From an uncultured Opitutia bacterium (GTDB lineage Bacteria; Verrucomicrobiota; Verrucomicrobiae; Opitutales; MB11C04): a DNA stretch of 13,113 nt. This document shows, one piece after another, positions 1 to 7,594 of this stretch. The stretch spans positions 1-13,113 of the forward strand of contig CAJWWH010000044.1 of assembly GCA_913048545.1 (NCBI GenBank), in the 5' to 3' direction. Both the position numbers and the translations under genes were made by a program. Each line of letters starts with the position of its first letter. Position 1 is the stretch's first letter. Under the pieces are notes generated by a model. It did no database searches and was not told the origin of the DNA. It worked only from the letters and a program-made list of their open reading frames with translations.

Positions 1-11
1 AATCGTATTAA

Positions 12-1703
12 ATGAATTCCTGCAACCGCAACTTTTCATCCATCGTAGTTGATGGGAATGATCGCGCTCCCAATCGCTCGATGCTTCGGGCCGTGGGCTT
101 CGAAGATGAAGACTTTCAAAAACCACAGGTGGCGGTCTGCTCCGCCTGGAGTATGGTCACCCCATGTAATTCCCATCTTGATGTGCTGGGGAAAGCATCT
201 GTTCAGGGAGTGGATCAATCCGGAGGAAAGGCGGTCCCTTTTGGAACGATCACCGTTTCCGACGGAATAAGTATGGGTACGCCTGGAATGCGTTATTCCT
301 TAGTTTCCAGGGAAGTGATTGCAGATTCCATTGAAACGGTCGTTGGGGCAGAGGGAATGGATGGAGTGGTGGCGATTGGTGGTTGCGATAAGAATATGCC
401 CGCATGCGTGATGGCGCTTGCCCGTCTGAATCGTCCCGGAATTTTTGTTTATGGAGGAACAATACTCCCGGGCTTGCATAAAGAAGAAAATTTAGACATC
501 GTCTCGGTCTTCGAGGCTGTGGGGTCACACGCAGGAGGTAAGATTGATAAGGACGAGCTTACTGCCATTGAAAAAAAGGCGATACCCGGACCGGGTTCCT
601 GCGGAGGAATGTATACTGCAAACACCATGTCCTCCGCCATTGAGGCTCTGGGCATGAGCTTACCCGACAGTTCCGCACAATTGGCCATTTCAGACGAAAA
701 AAAGCGAGATGCTCAGGAGGCGGGTGCCGCGGTGGTGAACTTAATCAGAAATGATATCAAACCCCGCGATATAATGACAAGAAAGGCATTCGAGAACGCC
801 ATCACCGTGGTCATTACTCTGGGAGGTTCAACCAATGCAGTCCTTCATCTGCTTGCTATGGCTCACACCGCAGAAGTTAAACTTGATCTCGATGATTTCA
901 CTGAAATTGGGAAACGGGTACCCGTTCTCTGCGATCTCAAACCCAGTGGAAAGTATAATATGTCTCATTTTGTTCGCATTGGCGGTTTACGCCCATTACT
1001 TAAAACTTTACTCGAGGAGGGGCTTCTTCACGGTGATTGTATTACTGTAACCGGAAAAACTCTCGCCGAGAATGTTCAGAATGCCGCTCCCTACGCACCC
1101 TACCCCAGCGGGCAGGATTTAGTCCGTCCATTTGATCAGCCAATTAAAAAAGATAGCCATCTTCGAATTTTATATGGAAATCTTTCACCAGAAGGCTCTG
1201 TCGCCAAGATTACCGGTAAAGAAGGTCTAAAGTTTACCGGCAGGGCAATTATTTTTGAATCGGAAGAAGCCTCACTGCGGGGGATATTGGAAGGAGAAGT
1301 GAAAGCAGGGCATGTTATTGTTATTCGTAATGAAGGACCCGTCGGAGGCCCCGGAATGCGGGAAATGCTTTCTCCCACATCAGCCATTATGGGAAAGGGA
1401 CTCGGTAAGGAAGTTGCCCTGATCACGGATGGTCGTTTTTCAGGGGGTAGCCACGGTTTTGTGGTCGGGCATGTTACCCCCGAAGCTGCAGTCGGAGGAC
1501 CTATTGGGTTACTTCAAAATGATGACCCAATTACGATTGATGCGGAGAAAAACGAACTTTCAATCGATGTAGACGATGATGAAATTATCAAGCGCAGAGC
1601 AGTGTGGAAAGCCCCCGAACCCAAGGAAAAGAGGGGTGTTTTAGCCAAGTATGCAAAACTCGTGAGTTCGGCTTCAAACGGAGCAATCACTGACAAATTC
1701 TAA
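12..1703 (+). CDS. ilvD: Dihydroxy-acid dehydratase (IlvD)
   Basis: Cytoplasmic iron-sulfur enzyme that dehydrates 2,3-dihydroxy acids to 2-keto acids, a late step of valine, isoleucine and leucine synthesis. The 563-residue length is normal for the IlvD/Edd family. Visible motifs: TPCNSHLD with Cys52, [10 protein letters not shown] with Cys125 and Lys127, and GPGSCGG with Cys197, which are the three expected Fe-S cysteines and the CDK lysine known to be carbamylated in the family. SDGIS (83-87) is a metal-binding segment, and [12 protein letters not shown] (471-482) is the C-terminal signature with the catalytic serine. A TAA lies in frame directly before the ATG at 12, so the start cannot be further upstream. 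No Shine-Dalgarno is visible in the 11 bases available. The Edd paralogue (phosphogluconate dehydratase) is usually longer, so IlvD is preferred. It is probably co-transcribed with pgi, 4 bases downstream. Confidence 0.97.
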   Translation: MNSCNRNFSSIVVDGNDRAPNRSMLRAVGFEDEDFQKPQVAVCSAWSMVTPCNSHLDVLGKASVQGVDQSGGKAVPFGTITVSDGISMGTPGMRYSLVSREVIADSIETVVGAEGMDGVVAIGGCDKNMPACVMALARLNRPGIFVYGGTILPGLHKEENLDIVSVFEAVGSHAGGKIDKDELTAIEKKAIPGPGSCGGMYTANTMSSAIEALGMSLPDSSAQLAISDEKKRDAQEAGAAVVNLIRNDIKPRDIMTRKAFENAITVVITLGGSTNAVLHLLAMAHTAEVKLDLDDFTEIGKRVPVLCDLKPSGKYNMSHFVRIGGLRPLLKTLLEEGLLHGDCITVTGKTLAENVQNAAPYAPYPSGQDLVRPFDQPIKKDSHLRILYGNLSPEGSVAKITGKEGLKFTGRAIIFESEEASLRGILEGEVKAGHVIVIRNEGPVGGPGMREMLSPTSAIMGKGLGKEVALITDGRFSGGSHGFVVGHVTPEAAVGGPIGLLQNDDPITIDAEKNELSIDVDDDEIIKRRAVWKAPEPKEKRGVLAKYAKLVSSASNGAITDKF

Positions 1704-1707
1704 CGAT

Positions 1708-3282
1708 ATGAATCAAGATTTTTACATTTCTCATTCCCAATGCCAATTTTGGGCAGATTTTTCATTTGTTGACTTTTCTGGAGACTACCTGTCTTCAATG
1801 GATCAGTCCATTAGCCGAGCACTCAAGCAAATGCAGGATCTAGAGGGCGGAGAGATTGCCAATCCGGATGAAAACAGGATGGTCGGGCACTACTGGCTCC
1901 GAAATGCTGACCTCGCACCAACCGAAAAGCTAAAGAAGGCGATTAAAGAAACTTTGGAAAAAGTCAGGGAGGTATCGAGTCAGGTCCATTCCGGTGTTCT
2001 TCAATCTCCACACGGTCCATTTACCGACCTTCTGGTTATTGGTATTGGTGGATCCGCACTTGGACCACAATTTGTGGGCAGAGCCTTGGGGGATCCGCAG
2101 AGTGACAGGCTGAAAGTTCACTTTTTCGACAACACCGATCCCGATGGAATCGATCTTACCCTTGCTGAAATAGGGTCCGCTTTAAAAACTACGCTCGTTG
2201 TAGTTATATCCAAGTCCGGGGGCACGGCTGAAACACGGAACGGTATGCTGGAAGCGGAAAATGCCTTCTCCACGGCCGGTTTGGATTTCTCCAAGCATTC
2301 TATCGCGATCACCGGAGAAGGTAGTAAACTGTACGAATACTCGCAACAAAATGGATGGCTCGACTTCCTGCCGATGTGGGACTGGGTCGGTGGCCGAACA
2401 AGTGAAACTGCCGCGGTCGGATTGCTCCCCGCCGCACTTCAAGGTATAGATATCGATAATTTTCTTGCGGGTGCCAGGGAAATGGATGACTTAACCAGAA
2501 ATTCAGATTTTAGAAAAAACCCGGCCGCCATGCTCGCACTTACATGGCACTTTCTCACCGGAGGAAAGGGGTCAAAAGATATGGTAATCCTGCCTTACAA
2601 GGATCGGTTAGAGCTTTTTTCCAAATACCTGCAACAGCTTATCATGGAATCACTTGGTAAGGAAAAGGACCTCGATGGAAACATCGTTCATCAAGGAATT
2701 TCAGTTTATGGGAATAAGGGCTCAACGGACCAGCACGCCTATGTTCAGCAATTGCGCGAAGGGGTACCCAATTTTTTTGCCACCTTTATCGAAGTCCTGA
2801 AGCACCGCAATGGAACCTCCATCGAGGTGGATAACGAAGGAATGAATTCGGGAGATTACCTCCATGGATTCCTTCTCGGCACGCGAGACGCACTCTACGA
2901 AAAAAATCGGAAATCGGTGACCCTGACAATTTTAGAGGTTAATCCGGCAGCAATCGGCAGATTAATTGCGTTGTTCGAACGGGCAGTTGGGTTGTATGCT
3001 TTTTTAGTCAATATAAACGCCTACCATCAACCAGGCGTGGAAGCGGGAAAACAAGCGGCTTCAGCCGTTTTGGCTATCCGCAAGTCGGTCATTGAAAAAC
3101 TTAAGTCAGAGCAAGGGGTTCCCCAAACAGCCTCCCAATTAGCAAACGCAATTGAGCAAACTGAAAAAACTGGTTGGGTGTTCAAAATTTTGGAAAACCT
3201 CGCAGTCAATCAACCCAACCAGTTTGAAAGAAGGAGTGGAGAAAATCCACTCGAAGATCTTTTTCTCGCACGCCAGGACTAA
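1708..3282 (+). CDS. pgi: Glucose-6-phosphate isomerase
   Basis: Interconverts glucose 6-phosphate and fructose 6-phosphate in glycolysis and gluconeogenesis; cytoplasmic. The protein has 524 residues and two SIS folds. Visible motifs: [12 protein letters not shown] (110-121), [16 protein letters not shown] (165-180), [14 protein letters not shown] (225-238), MESLGKE with the expected catalytic Glu314, DQHAYVQ with His343, and [14 protein letters not shown] with Lys448. The GGRT and AYHQ variants differ from the classic signatures (GGRF/Y, DQ) and resemble the cyanobacterial/chlamydial type as I remember it. The ATG is 4 bases after the ilvD stop, suggesting one transcript, and no Shine-Dalgarno is evident. 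Its TAA overlaps the stop codon of the convergent ExbD-like gene within CTAA at 3279-3282. The 3' end also carries a 13-bp inverted repeat (3167-3225) that may terminate the opposite operon. Confidence 0.96.
   Translation: MNQDFYISHSQCQFWADFSFVDFSGDYLSSMDQSISRALKQMQDLEGGEIANPDENRMVGHYWLRNADLAPTEKLKKAIKETLEKVREVSSQVHSGVLQSPHGPFTDLLVIGIGGSALGPQFVGRALGDPQSDRLKVHFFDNTDPDGIDLTLAEIGSALKTTLVVVISKSGGTAETRNGMLEAENAFSTAGLDFSKHSIAITGEGSKLYEYSQQNGWLDFLPMWDWVGGRTSETAAVGLLPAALQGIDIDNFLAGAREMDDLTRNSDFRKNPAAMLALTWHFLTGGKGSKDMVILPYKDRLELFSKYLQQLIMESLGKEKDLDGNIVHQGISVYGNKGSTDQHAYVQQLREGVPNFFATFIEVLKHRNGTSIEVDNEGMNSGDYLHGFLLGTRDALYEKNRKSVTLTILEVNPAAIGRLIALFERAVGLYAFLVNINAYHQPGVEAGKQAASAVLAIRKSVIEKLKSEQGVPQTASQLANAIEQTEKTGWVFKILENLAVNQPNQFERRSGENPLEDLFLARQD
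3167..3225 (-). terminator. Candidate terminator for the minus-strand motor operon, inside pgi
   Basis: A perfect 13-bp inverted repeat: AAACTGGTTGGGT at 3167-3179 and its exact complement at 3213-3225, with a 33-base loop. Read on the minus strand, the second arm ends directly in a run of six T, as in an intrinsic terminator. It starts 54 bases past the stop codon of the minus-strand gene ending at 3279. That gene and pgi share their stop codons, so no intergenic room exists and any terminator must lie inside pgi. On the plus strand no T-run follows. The loop is longer than in typical terminators, so this remains a candidate. Confidence 0.42.
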
Positions 3283-4364
3283 TCCAGCACATTGGCCGGT
3301 TTTTTAGGTGGAACCGCTTTAGGCTTGCCGGTGGATGGCTTAGGCTTTGGTCGGGCAGCCAAATATGCCTTTCTCCCCACCACTCGATAACCCCAGTCGT
3401 ACGGCCACCAGTCACTTCCGCGATGTGCAGGCTTCCAACCAGCAGGAAATTTCCTTTGATTCGAAAGATCACGCGCCGCTAAGTAAGCACCAAAACTATC
3501 CGGAAAAACTTCAAATAAAAGGTAGTGCTTTGTTGGATTTAATCCACCCAGAGCTTTAAGATAGTTCGAGTTTGGCTTGCTCATTCCAGTTTCATCCTCA
3601 CCGGCATTGGCTTTTCTCTCGATCACAAATCGTAAGACTTTATCAGGACTCAGCTTAGACTGAACCGTGACTGAAGAATCTCCGATTTTTTTATCATTAA
3701 TCAGCTTCATTAGCTTCGCCCCTTCATACTCTCTGTCCTTATTGGGTTTGAGCCCGGACTGGGCAACGACTGATTTAACACGGTTTTGAAGACCAGAATC
3801 GTCAACTGAAAAAATTTCCCCTCCCCTGCATAGGAATCGGAAAGGCTTTGCCCCGGGGGAGGCTGGTTTAGGATCCGGCAAACTCACCTCCTTACTCAAA
3901 GATTCTGTGCCTCCCTTGGGTGCCTGGACAAGTAGTCCCTTAACTTTTTTAAACTTTACCTCTATCGCATTTTTACTGCTGTCCAACTTTGCCTTTTCTT
4001 TTCTAAGGTTTTGCAATGCGGGAGGGGCAGGAGGCATATTTTTCTTCTTTTCCAAGACTTCTTTTTCCAACCTGGAAATTTCCTGAATCAATTGTATTTG
4101 TCCCTTATTCTGCGCGGCCATTTTAAGTTGTAATTTTTTCTTTTCCTCCAAAAGGGCTTTTTTTTGAGACTCAAATTGCTGCATTGCTAACTCCATAAGC
4201 TCCTTGGAATTTTCTTCCTTTTTTTCATCCACGATCCGCTTGACCGCCGAGTCTGCTCCCAACTGTACAACAATTAATAAAATAATCAGAATACCAACCA
4301 CCGTTGTGATAGTATCCAAAAGTGAATCAAGGCTTCCCCCCTCATCTTTCTTTCTTTTTTTCAT
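3279..4364 (-). CDS. ExbD-like membrane coiled-coil protein, aspartate-bearing (second of pair)
   Basis: A 361-residue single-pass protein, last gene of the channel operon. A basic N-terminus is followed by one membrane segment (about 18-35) preceded by LDSLLDTIT. Asp17 sits where ExbD/TolR proteins carry their essential aspartate. A coiled coil rich in Lys, Glu and Gln runs about 40-145, then a Pro-rich linker, then an ExbD-like periplasmic domain in two halves: [13 protein letters not shown] (175-187) and [20 protein letters not shown] (281-300). These halves match the neighbouring 328-residue protein, so the two are paralogues with different inserts. Trp-rich (310-324) and Lys/Pro-rich (337-361) segments end the protein. 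Its ATG overlaps the upstream gene's TGA as ATGA at 4361-4364, implying translational coupling. Canonical ExbD is about 140 residues, so the coiled coil and insert are additions. No OmpA-like peptidoglycan-binding domain is seen, so it is not an ordinary MotB. The ExbD assignment rests on topology, motif and context. Confidence 0.8.
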   Translation of the reverse strand: MKKRKKDEGGSLDSLLDTITTVVGILIILLIVVQLGADSAVKRIVDEKKEENSKELMELAMQQFESQKKALLEEKKKLQLKMAAQNKGQIQLIQEISRLEKEVLEKKKNMPPAPPALQNLRKEKAKLDSSKNAIEVKFKKVKGLLVQAPKGGTESLSKEVSLPDPKPASPGAKPFRFLCRGGEIFSVDDSGLQNRVKSVVAQSGLKPNKDREYEGAKLMKLINDKKIGDSSVTVQSKLSPDKVLRFVIERKANAGEDETGMSKPNSNYLKALGGLNPTKHYLLFEVFPDSFGAYLAARDLSNQRKFPAGWKPAHRGSDWWPYDWGYRVVGRKAYLAARPKPKPSTGKPKAVPPKKPANVLD

Positions 4365-5347
4365 GAGCCCTTAAAAAGAGATAGGTCTATTTCCCCTTCA
4401 CCATCCAGGGGTAACTGTCCAAACTTACACCCCATACTTTGACAAACGGATGAAGCGTTATACCAAGAGGAAAAGCCTTTTGAGCGAAGCAGAAAAATAA
4501 CATACCGGGATTCGGGATCGGGCAGCTTGGCCTTTCTTGCCTCCTCGTATTTATAAATAATTTTGCGTGAACCAGGATCCAATTGAAGGGCATTCAATTG
4601 GATGTCCTTCCCTTTTTTATCCCTCAGTACAATGTCACTCCCCTCCCGTTTTACAAACCGAGCATCCATTTTACTTCCCTGAGCACTTCTCCAAGTCCTG
4701 TAAGGAGCTTCCTTGACCAGTTTTTGAATGATCGCCTTGAGCTTGGCATGCGATTTGATCTGTGCAGTTGCAATATCAAAGTGCTCTCCACTCTTTTCGT
4801 AAACCCGAACGCCTTCTGCCCGGCATTCAATAAATGTGGGTTCAAGTTCTCCCCCCATGCCGGATCCGCTCTGCTTAACCACCATGGTGGCAAATTTTTC
4901 CGGATTCTTCATCAATTCCCATTCGCTTTCTGCCTTTTCCAGGTTTTTCATTACACTTGCCAACTCTGACCGAACCTTAACCACTTCTCCCTGAATTTCT
5001 TTACTCTTCTTGTTTTCATCGGCTCTTTTTTTTGCCTCCGCAGTCAGGGAAACCATTTCTTTTTTTAACAATTCTTTTTTTTGGGGATCTATTTTCTTAA
5101 GTGGATTATTTCGAATTTCACCTATCTCCTGACGCAACTTTTCAATTTCCTCTTTTTTTTCTTTAATTTTGTTTTGAAACTCCTCGTCATCTTCCAACGC
5201 AGTCTCAATCTTCTCGTTCACTGCTTCCGGATCAATCTGGGCAATCACAATTGCAGTGATCATAAGAGTAAGAATTCCAATCACGCAGGCTAGAATGCTG
5301 AGAAATGGGAAAAGCGAAATCTGTAAATCTGCTTTTTTCTTTTTCAA
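4361..5347 (-). CDS. ExbD-like membrane coiled-coil protein with an SHD1-like insertion (first of pair)
   Basis: A 328-residue single-pass protein. KKKKADLQ precedes ISLFPFLSILACVIGILTLM and the rest of one membrane helix (about 12-37). This aligns with the ExbD N-terminus (PF-I-D), but Ser17 replaces the usual aspartate. A charged coiled coil spans about 40-150. The periplasmic part begins TFIECRAEGVRVY (171-183), is interrupted by an SHD1-like domain (about 217-267), and resumes at RYVIFLLRSKGFSSWYNASS (281-300). The first and last parts resemble the 361-residue neighbour. The start is TTG at 5347: an in-frame TAA lies 12 bases upstream and the next Met is residue 29, inside the helix. No Shine-Dalgarno is visible. 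It lies 34 bases after the channel gene and overlaps the next gene by 4. The expected role is a stator or rod subunit that turns proton flow into movement in the periplasm; this is inferred. Confidence 0.82.
   Translation of the reverse strand: MKKKKADLQISLFPFLSILACVIGILTLMITAIVIAQIDPEAVNEKIETALEDDEEFQNKIKEKKEEIEKLRQEIGEIRNNPLKKIDPQKKELLKKEMVSLTAEAKKRADENKKSKEIQGEVVKVRSELASVMKNLEKAESEWELMKNPEKFATMVVKQSGSGMGGELEPTFIECRAEGVRVYEKSGEHFDIATAQIKSHAKLKAIIQKLVKEAPYRTWRSAQGSKMDARFVKREGSDIVLRDKKGKDIQLNALQLDPGSRKIIYKYEEARKAKLPDPESRYVIFLLRSKGFSSWYNASSVCQSMGCKFGQLPLDGEGEIDLSLFKGS
4547..4699 (-). other. SHD1-like domain within the ExbD-like protein
   Basis: Residues 217-267 of the 328-residue protein read RTWRSAQGSKMDARF, then REGSDIVLRDKKGKDIQL, then a short linker and DPGSRKIIYK. 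This is the order typical of SHD1 (SLA1 homology domain 1) as it appears in many Planctomycetes and Verrucomicrobia proteins: RxW, a short beta strand with A-x-[FL]-V, a GxxVxLxxxxGKxIxV-like hairpin, and a final [LQ]xxxDxxxI. The domain separates the two halves of the ExbD-like periplasmic fold. The assignment is by eye from motif memory and needs a profile search. Confidence 0.6.
4577..4603. repeat. 11-bp perfect inverted repeat inside the SHD1-like coding segment
   Basis: ATCCAATTGAA at 4577-4587 and its exact complement at 4593-4603, with a 5-base loop. It codes for IQLNALQLD on the minus strand. No T-run follows on the minus strand, so it does not look like a terminator for the operon. 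It could form a hairpin in the messenger between the two ExbD-like genes' coding parts, or be chance from the near-repeated codons CAA TTG. Confidence 0.55.
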
Positions 5348-5381
5348 TGAATAACGGGATTAATGCAGTGGAAATTAATTA

Positions 5382-6437
5382 TTATTCATTTTGCTCCTCG
5401 AACGAGGTATTTTGCATGATCTGATTAAACTGGAGGGCGACCTGAGTCATTTGTTCAGCAACCAAGCTTTGAGACTCTTGAAGTTGCAGGAGATAAGCCT
5501 GAAGGTTTTCAATTCGCCCCATGGTGTCTCCGGATTCCAAATTACCGACCTCTCCGTGTGGCTCGCGCAGACGCTTAAGAAAATACTCATTGCAGTACTC
5601 GTCTACCTTGTTCAGTAAATCCTCCTCATTCTTTTGCATCACACTGGTGGGAAACATCACCCAAAGACTAAAAATCAAGGAGACAAGCGTAGTGTCAAAC
5701 GCCTCACTCAAACCTCCCGTTACCTGTCCAAGCTGCTCCTTGATAACCTCAATATCCGCGGCGGCACCCATCTCTCCTCCGAAGCTCGATACCGCATCAC
5801 TAATGCCAAGAACTGTGCCGATAAAACCAAGTATTGGAATTGCCCAAATAAAAACCTTGATAAGAACATAACTTGAATCGACCATTGTGGCGTCGATTTC
5901 AGATTGAGACTTGAGCATATCCGCTGTCTCCGTGTGATTCTTCCTGACGCTGAAGTGCTCTAACCCCCGCAAGATTCTCGTTAATAAAAAACTTTCCCTT
6001 GGATTAAAACCCAGGCGATTGATATGGGCACCAAAATGCGGCAGGTTCTCAACGCGGATATCCTGACTAATATCCTCGGGCAAAAGTTTAAACTGCATAA
6101 TATTAAGTTGACCTTTGAGTTTTTTCCTCTTCAGGAACAAAATCGCAAAAGACCAGCAAGCTAAGTAGGTCAAAACATAAGGTACCCAGCCCCGCTCGTA
6201 AAAATAGTCCGATAAAATTTGCGTGTTCGGTGAAATTCTAAAAATCAAAATAAATAAATAAAAGACCACTTCAACGCCTAGTCCAATTAAGGCAGTGATA
6301 CCCATCGATACTGAAGTGGCAGAAGCATTGTCAAACTTTCCCATTTCATCTGTGCTTCGTTGCATCATGTTAACTTGAGCCGCCCTTTTTTTTGCTTGCA
6401 TCGGGACTTTTTGAATTTTTTGCGAATTTTTCTGCAT
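5382..6437 (-). CDS. MotA/TolQ/ExbB-family proton channel protein
   Basis: Inner-membrane channel subunit that would pass protons and drive the two ExbD-like partners encoded just downstream. With the ATG at 6437 it has 351 residues. Membrane segments lie at about 44-66, 85-102, 189-214 and 245-268. The family signature is clear: IPILGFIGTVLGISDAV (200-216, with GTVLG) and GGLSEAFDTTLVSLIFSL (241-258), carrying the polar residues (Thr208, Thr249/250) that line the channel in ExbB/TolQ. A Gln-rich helical tail (about 305-340) may be a coiled coil. The reading frame stays open to an ATG at 6590, but that would overlap the divergent gene at 6533 and add an uncharged-to-mixed stretch with no family match, so 6437 is preferred; 6401 is another option. 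No Shine-Dalgarno is evident. It is the first gene of a three-gene operon. Known relatives include TonB, Tol and flagellar motors; here the cargo is unknown. Confidence 0.88.
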   Translation of the reverse strand: MQKNSQKIQKVPMQAKKRAAQVNMMQRSTDEMGKFDNASATSVSMGITALIGLGVEVVFYLFILIFRISPNTQILSDYFYERGWVPYVLTYLACWSFAILFLKRKKLKGQLNIMQFKLLPEDISQDIRVENLPHFGAHINRLGFNPRESFLLTRILRGLEHFSVRKNHTETADMLKSQSEIDATMVDSSYVLIKVFIWAIPILGFIGTVLGISDAVSSFGGEMGAAADIEVIKEQLGQVTGGLSEAFDTTLVSLIFSLWVMFPTSVMQKNEEDLLNKVDEYCNEYFLKRLREPHGEVGNLESGDTMGRIENLQAYLLQLQESQSLVAEQMTQVALQFNQIMQNTSFEEQNE

Positions 6438-6532
6438 ATTACATGCTAATAATAATTCTTTAGTTAATTCAAAGGAAATATGATGATTTAGATTGTGTTT
6501 TTTGTGTAAACTTTTTTTCAATAGACGCACCA
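6438..6532. promoter_or_regulatory. Divergent intergenic region between the channel operon and the small basic protein gene
   Basis: Ninety-five AT-rich bases separate two divergently read genes, so promoters for both are expected here. No convincing -35/-10 pair was found on either strand. TTGAAT and TATTAG on the minus strand are only 15 bases apart, which is weak. No operator-like palindrome stands out. Confidence 0.4.
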
Positions 6533-6904
6533 ATGTCCAAGACCTTAAATAAAGATGGGACTCCCAGAAAGATTGGGAGTGGAAAAACAAAAGGAGCCGG
6601 TTGCTATGCTCAAGTTACTCTGGCTGAACTCCAGGAAGTTTTAAGCAATGATGCCAAAATTCAAGTCAGTCGGGTATGGCTCAAAAACATTGGACTCCTT
6701 GAAGAGAATGCTCAAAAGAAATTACCGTCCAAAGCCCAGGTAAAATCATCGCCTACCCAAACCAAAGATTTACCCACTCCCAAAATTATCCGAATAAACA
6801 GCAAAAAAGAAGGTACTGGGCAATCCAACGACACACAAAGTAATGAAAGTTATGAGCCTCCCCCGCTTTTCGCAACCGGAGAAATCAAACTAGACCAGTA
6901 TTAA
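6533..6904 (+). CDS. Small basic hypothetical protein
   Basis: A 123-residue protein I cannot assign to a named family. The N-terminal third is rich in Lys, Gly and Thr (LNKDGTPRKIGSGKTKGAG at 5-23) and resembles the start of small verrucomicrobial proteins with a similar KDG-PRK-GSG-KGxG opening. A short predicted alpha/beta region follows, VTLAELQEVL (28-37) and KIQVSRVWLKNIGLL (42-56). The second half is polar, probably disordered, and ends GEIKLDQY. No signal peptide or membrane segment is seen, so it is probably cytoplasmic. The basic opening and the VSRVWLKNIGL helix could suit nucleic-acid binding, but that is speculation. It is transcribed away from the channel operon and converges on the lipoprotein gene ending at 6922, 17 bases away. 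The start has no Shine-Dalgarno. Confidence 0.68.
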   Translation: MSKTLNKDGTPRKIGSGKTKGAGCYAQVTLAELQEVLSNDAKIQVSRVWLKNIGLLEENAQKKLPSKAQVKSSPTQTKDLPTPKIIRINSKKEGTGQSNDTQSNESYEPPPLFATGEIKLDQY

Positions 6905-6921
6905 ATTCTTTATTGATTCAA

Positions 6922-7575
6922 TTATCCGAAAGGGTCAGGCTGAGGATTATCCGCAGATTCTTCCAAGGGATCCAGGGGGGGAAGTCCTTCTGGTAACGGG
7001 GCAAAAGGAGCGGGTGCAGTGCTTTCCTCATTGGGCAAAGCGGGCACGGCGTCAAATGGCAGGGGAGCAAATGGAGTATCATCGCTAGAAGGTTCAGTTG
7101 TAACGGATGGAAAATCAGCATCAGCCGAAATCTCAACAGAATTTTCATTGGGGCTCTCAATAACCTCACTCGACTGGGCTGGACTAGGGTCAGGTAAATT
7201 ATCCAGGTTAATTCTATTCAAAGATGTGCCTTGATCATTGTTTTGTTCTTTTATGATTCTTAAAGCAGTGGATGGACTCGCTTCTAAATCCTCTTTTTTA
7301 ATATCTCTGACCCACCACTCCTTGTATTCTAAAGTTCCATCCTCCTTATACTCCTGAATCGCTCCCCACCGTGTCCCTCCGACCATGGGGATCAACATTC
7401 TTCGCTCATGGTCATATTTATTCCGGGCAAGCCATGCTCTTTCAACCGCGGCTTTTGGTTTTGCAGGACGAACAAATTCTTTTTTTTGATAGCCATAATT
7501 TTGCGCACCCGTACAACCCCCAAAAAATAGTGCCAGCAGTAATGGAAGAGTAATATTAATTATTTTCATCGGCAT
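6922..7575 (-). CDS. Proline-rich lipoprotein, paralogue of the one at 12408-13013
   Basis: A 217-residue protein with a lipoprotein signal: MPMKIINITLPLLLALFFGG then Cys21. A conserved block at 44-98 includes VERAWLARNKYDHERR, a G-x-x-x-E-Y segment, and LEYKEWWVR. This block matches the lipoprotein at 12408-13013 (VQQAWNARYQYDLENRR, INYDQYWV). The C-terminal half is acidic and Pro-rich, with two copies of PFAPLP 22 residues apart (168-173 and 190-195), each followed by a P/L/D-rich stretch. It is probably anchored in a membrane with the tail exposed. The ATG at 7575 or at 7569 (Met3) could start it; neither has a Shine-Dalgarno. It lies 19 bases after the lipoprotein gene at 7595-8071 and is probably in one transcript with it. 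Function unknown. Confidence 0.82.
   Translation of the reverse strand: MPMKIINITLPLLLALFFGGCTGAQNYGYQKKEFVRPAKPKAAVERAWLARNKYDHERRMLIPMVGGTRWGAIQEYKEDGTLEYKEWWVRDIKKEDLEASPSTALRIIKEQNNDQGTSLNRINLDNLPDPSPAQSSEVIESPNENSVEISADADFPSVTTEPSSDDTPFAPLPFDAVPALPNEESTAPAPFAPLPEGLPPLDPLEESADNPQPDPFG
7282..7446 (-). other. Shared N-terminal domain of the paralogous lipoproteins, copy 1
   Basis: Residues 44-98 of the 217-residue lipoprotein. It aligns with residues 31-86 of the lipoprotein at 12408-13013 over V-x-x-AW-x-AR-x-x-YD-x-E-x-R, a glycine-containing middle, a G-x-[LI]-x-Y step, and a [YW]WV ending followed by a basic stretch and [DN]L. I do not know a named family for it. Confidence 0.6.
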
Positions 7576-7594
7576 ATCAGTAATTGATTTGTGT

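Noticed and set aside
12..1703. Phosphogluconate dehydratase (Edd) instead of IlvD
   Set aside because: Length and motifs fit IlvD, and Edd is usually about 600 residues and found with Entner-Doudoroff genes, none of which are here.
4583..4969. Plus-strand open frame of 128 codons opposite the ExbD-like gene
   Set aside because: It lies wholly within a well-supported minus-strand gene, and its Phe/Ser/Pro-rich product is what the antisense of a Lys/Glu-rich coiled-coil gene gives.
3279..6437. Zorya-type phage defence (ZorA/ZorB are MotA/MotB-like)
   Set aside because: No ZorC, ZorD, helicase or nuclease gene is adjacent, the partner proteins lack an OmpA-like peptidoglycan-binding domain, and there are two of them.
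3279..6437. Classic Tol-Pal or TonB system
   Set aside because: No TolA, TolB, Pal or TonB gene is seen, and the ExbD-like proteins are more than twice the usual length with coiled coils.
6438..6590. Longer start for the channel gene at 6590
   Set aside because: It would overlap the divergent gene at 6533-6904 and adds residues with no family resemblance ahead of the basic N-terminus.
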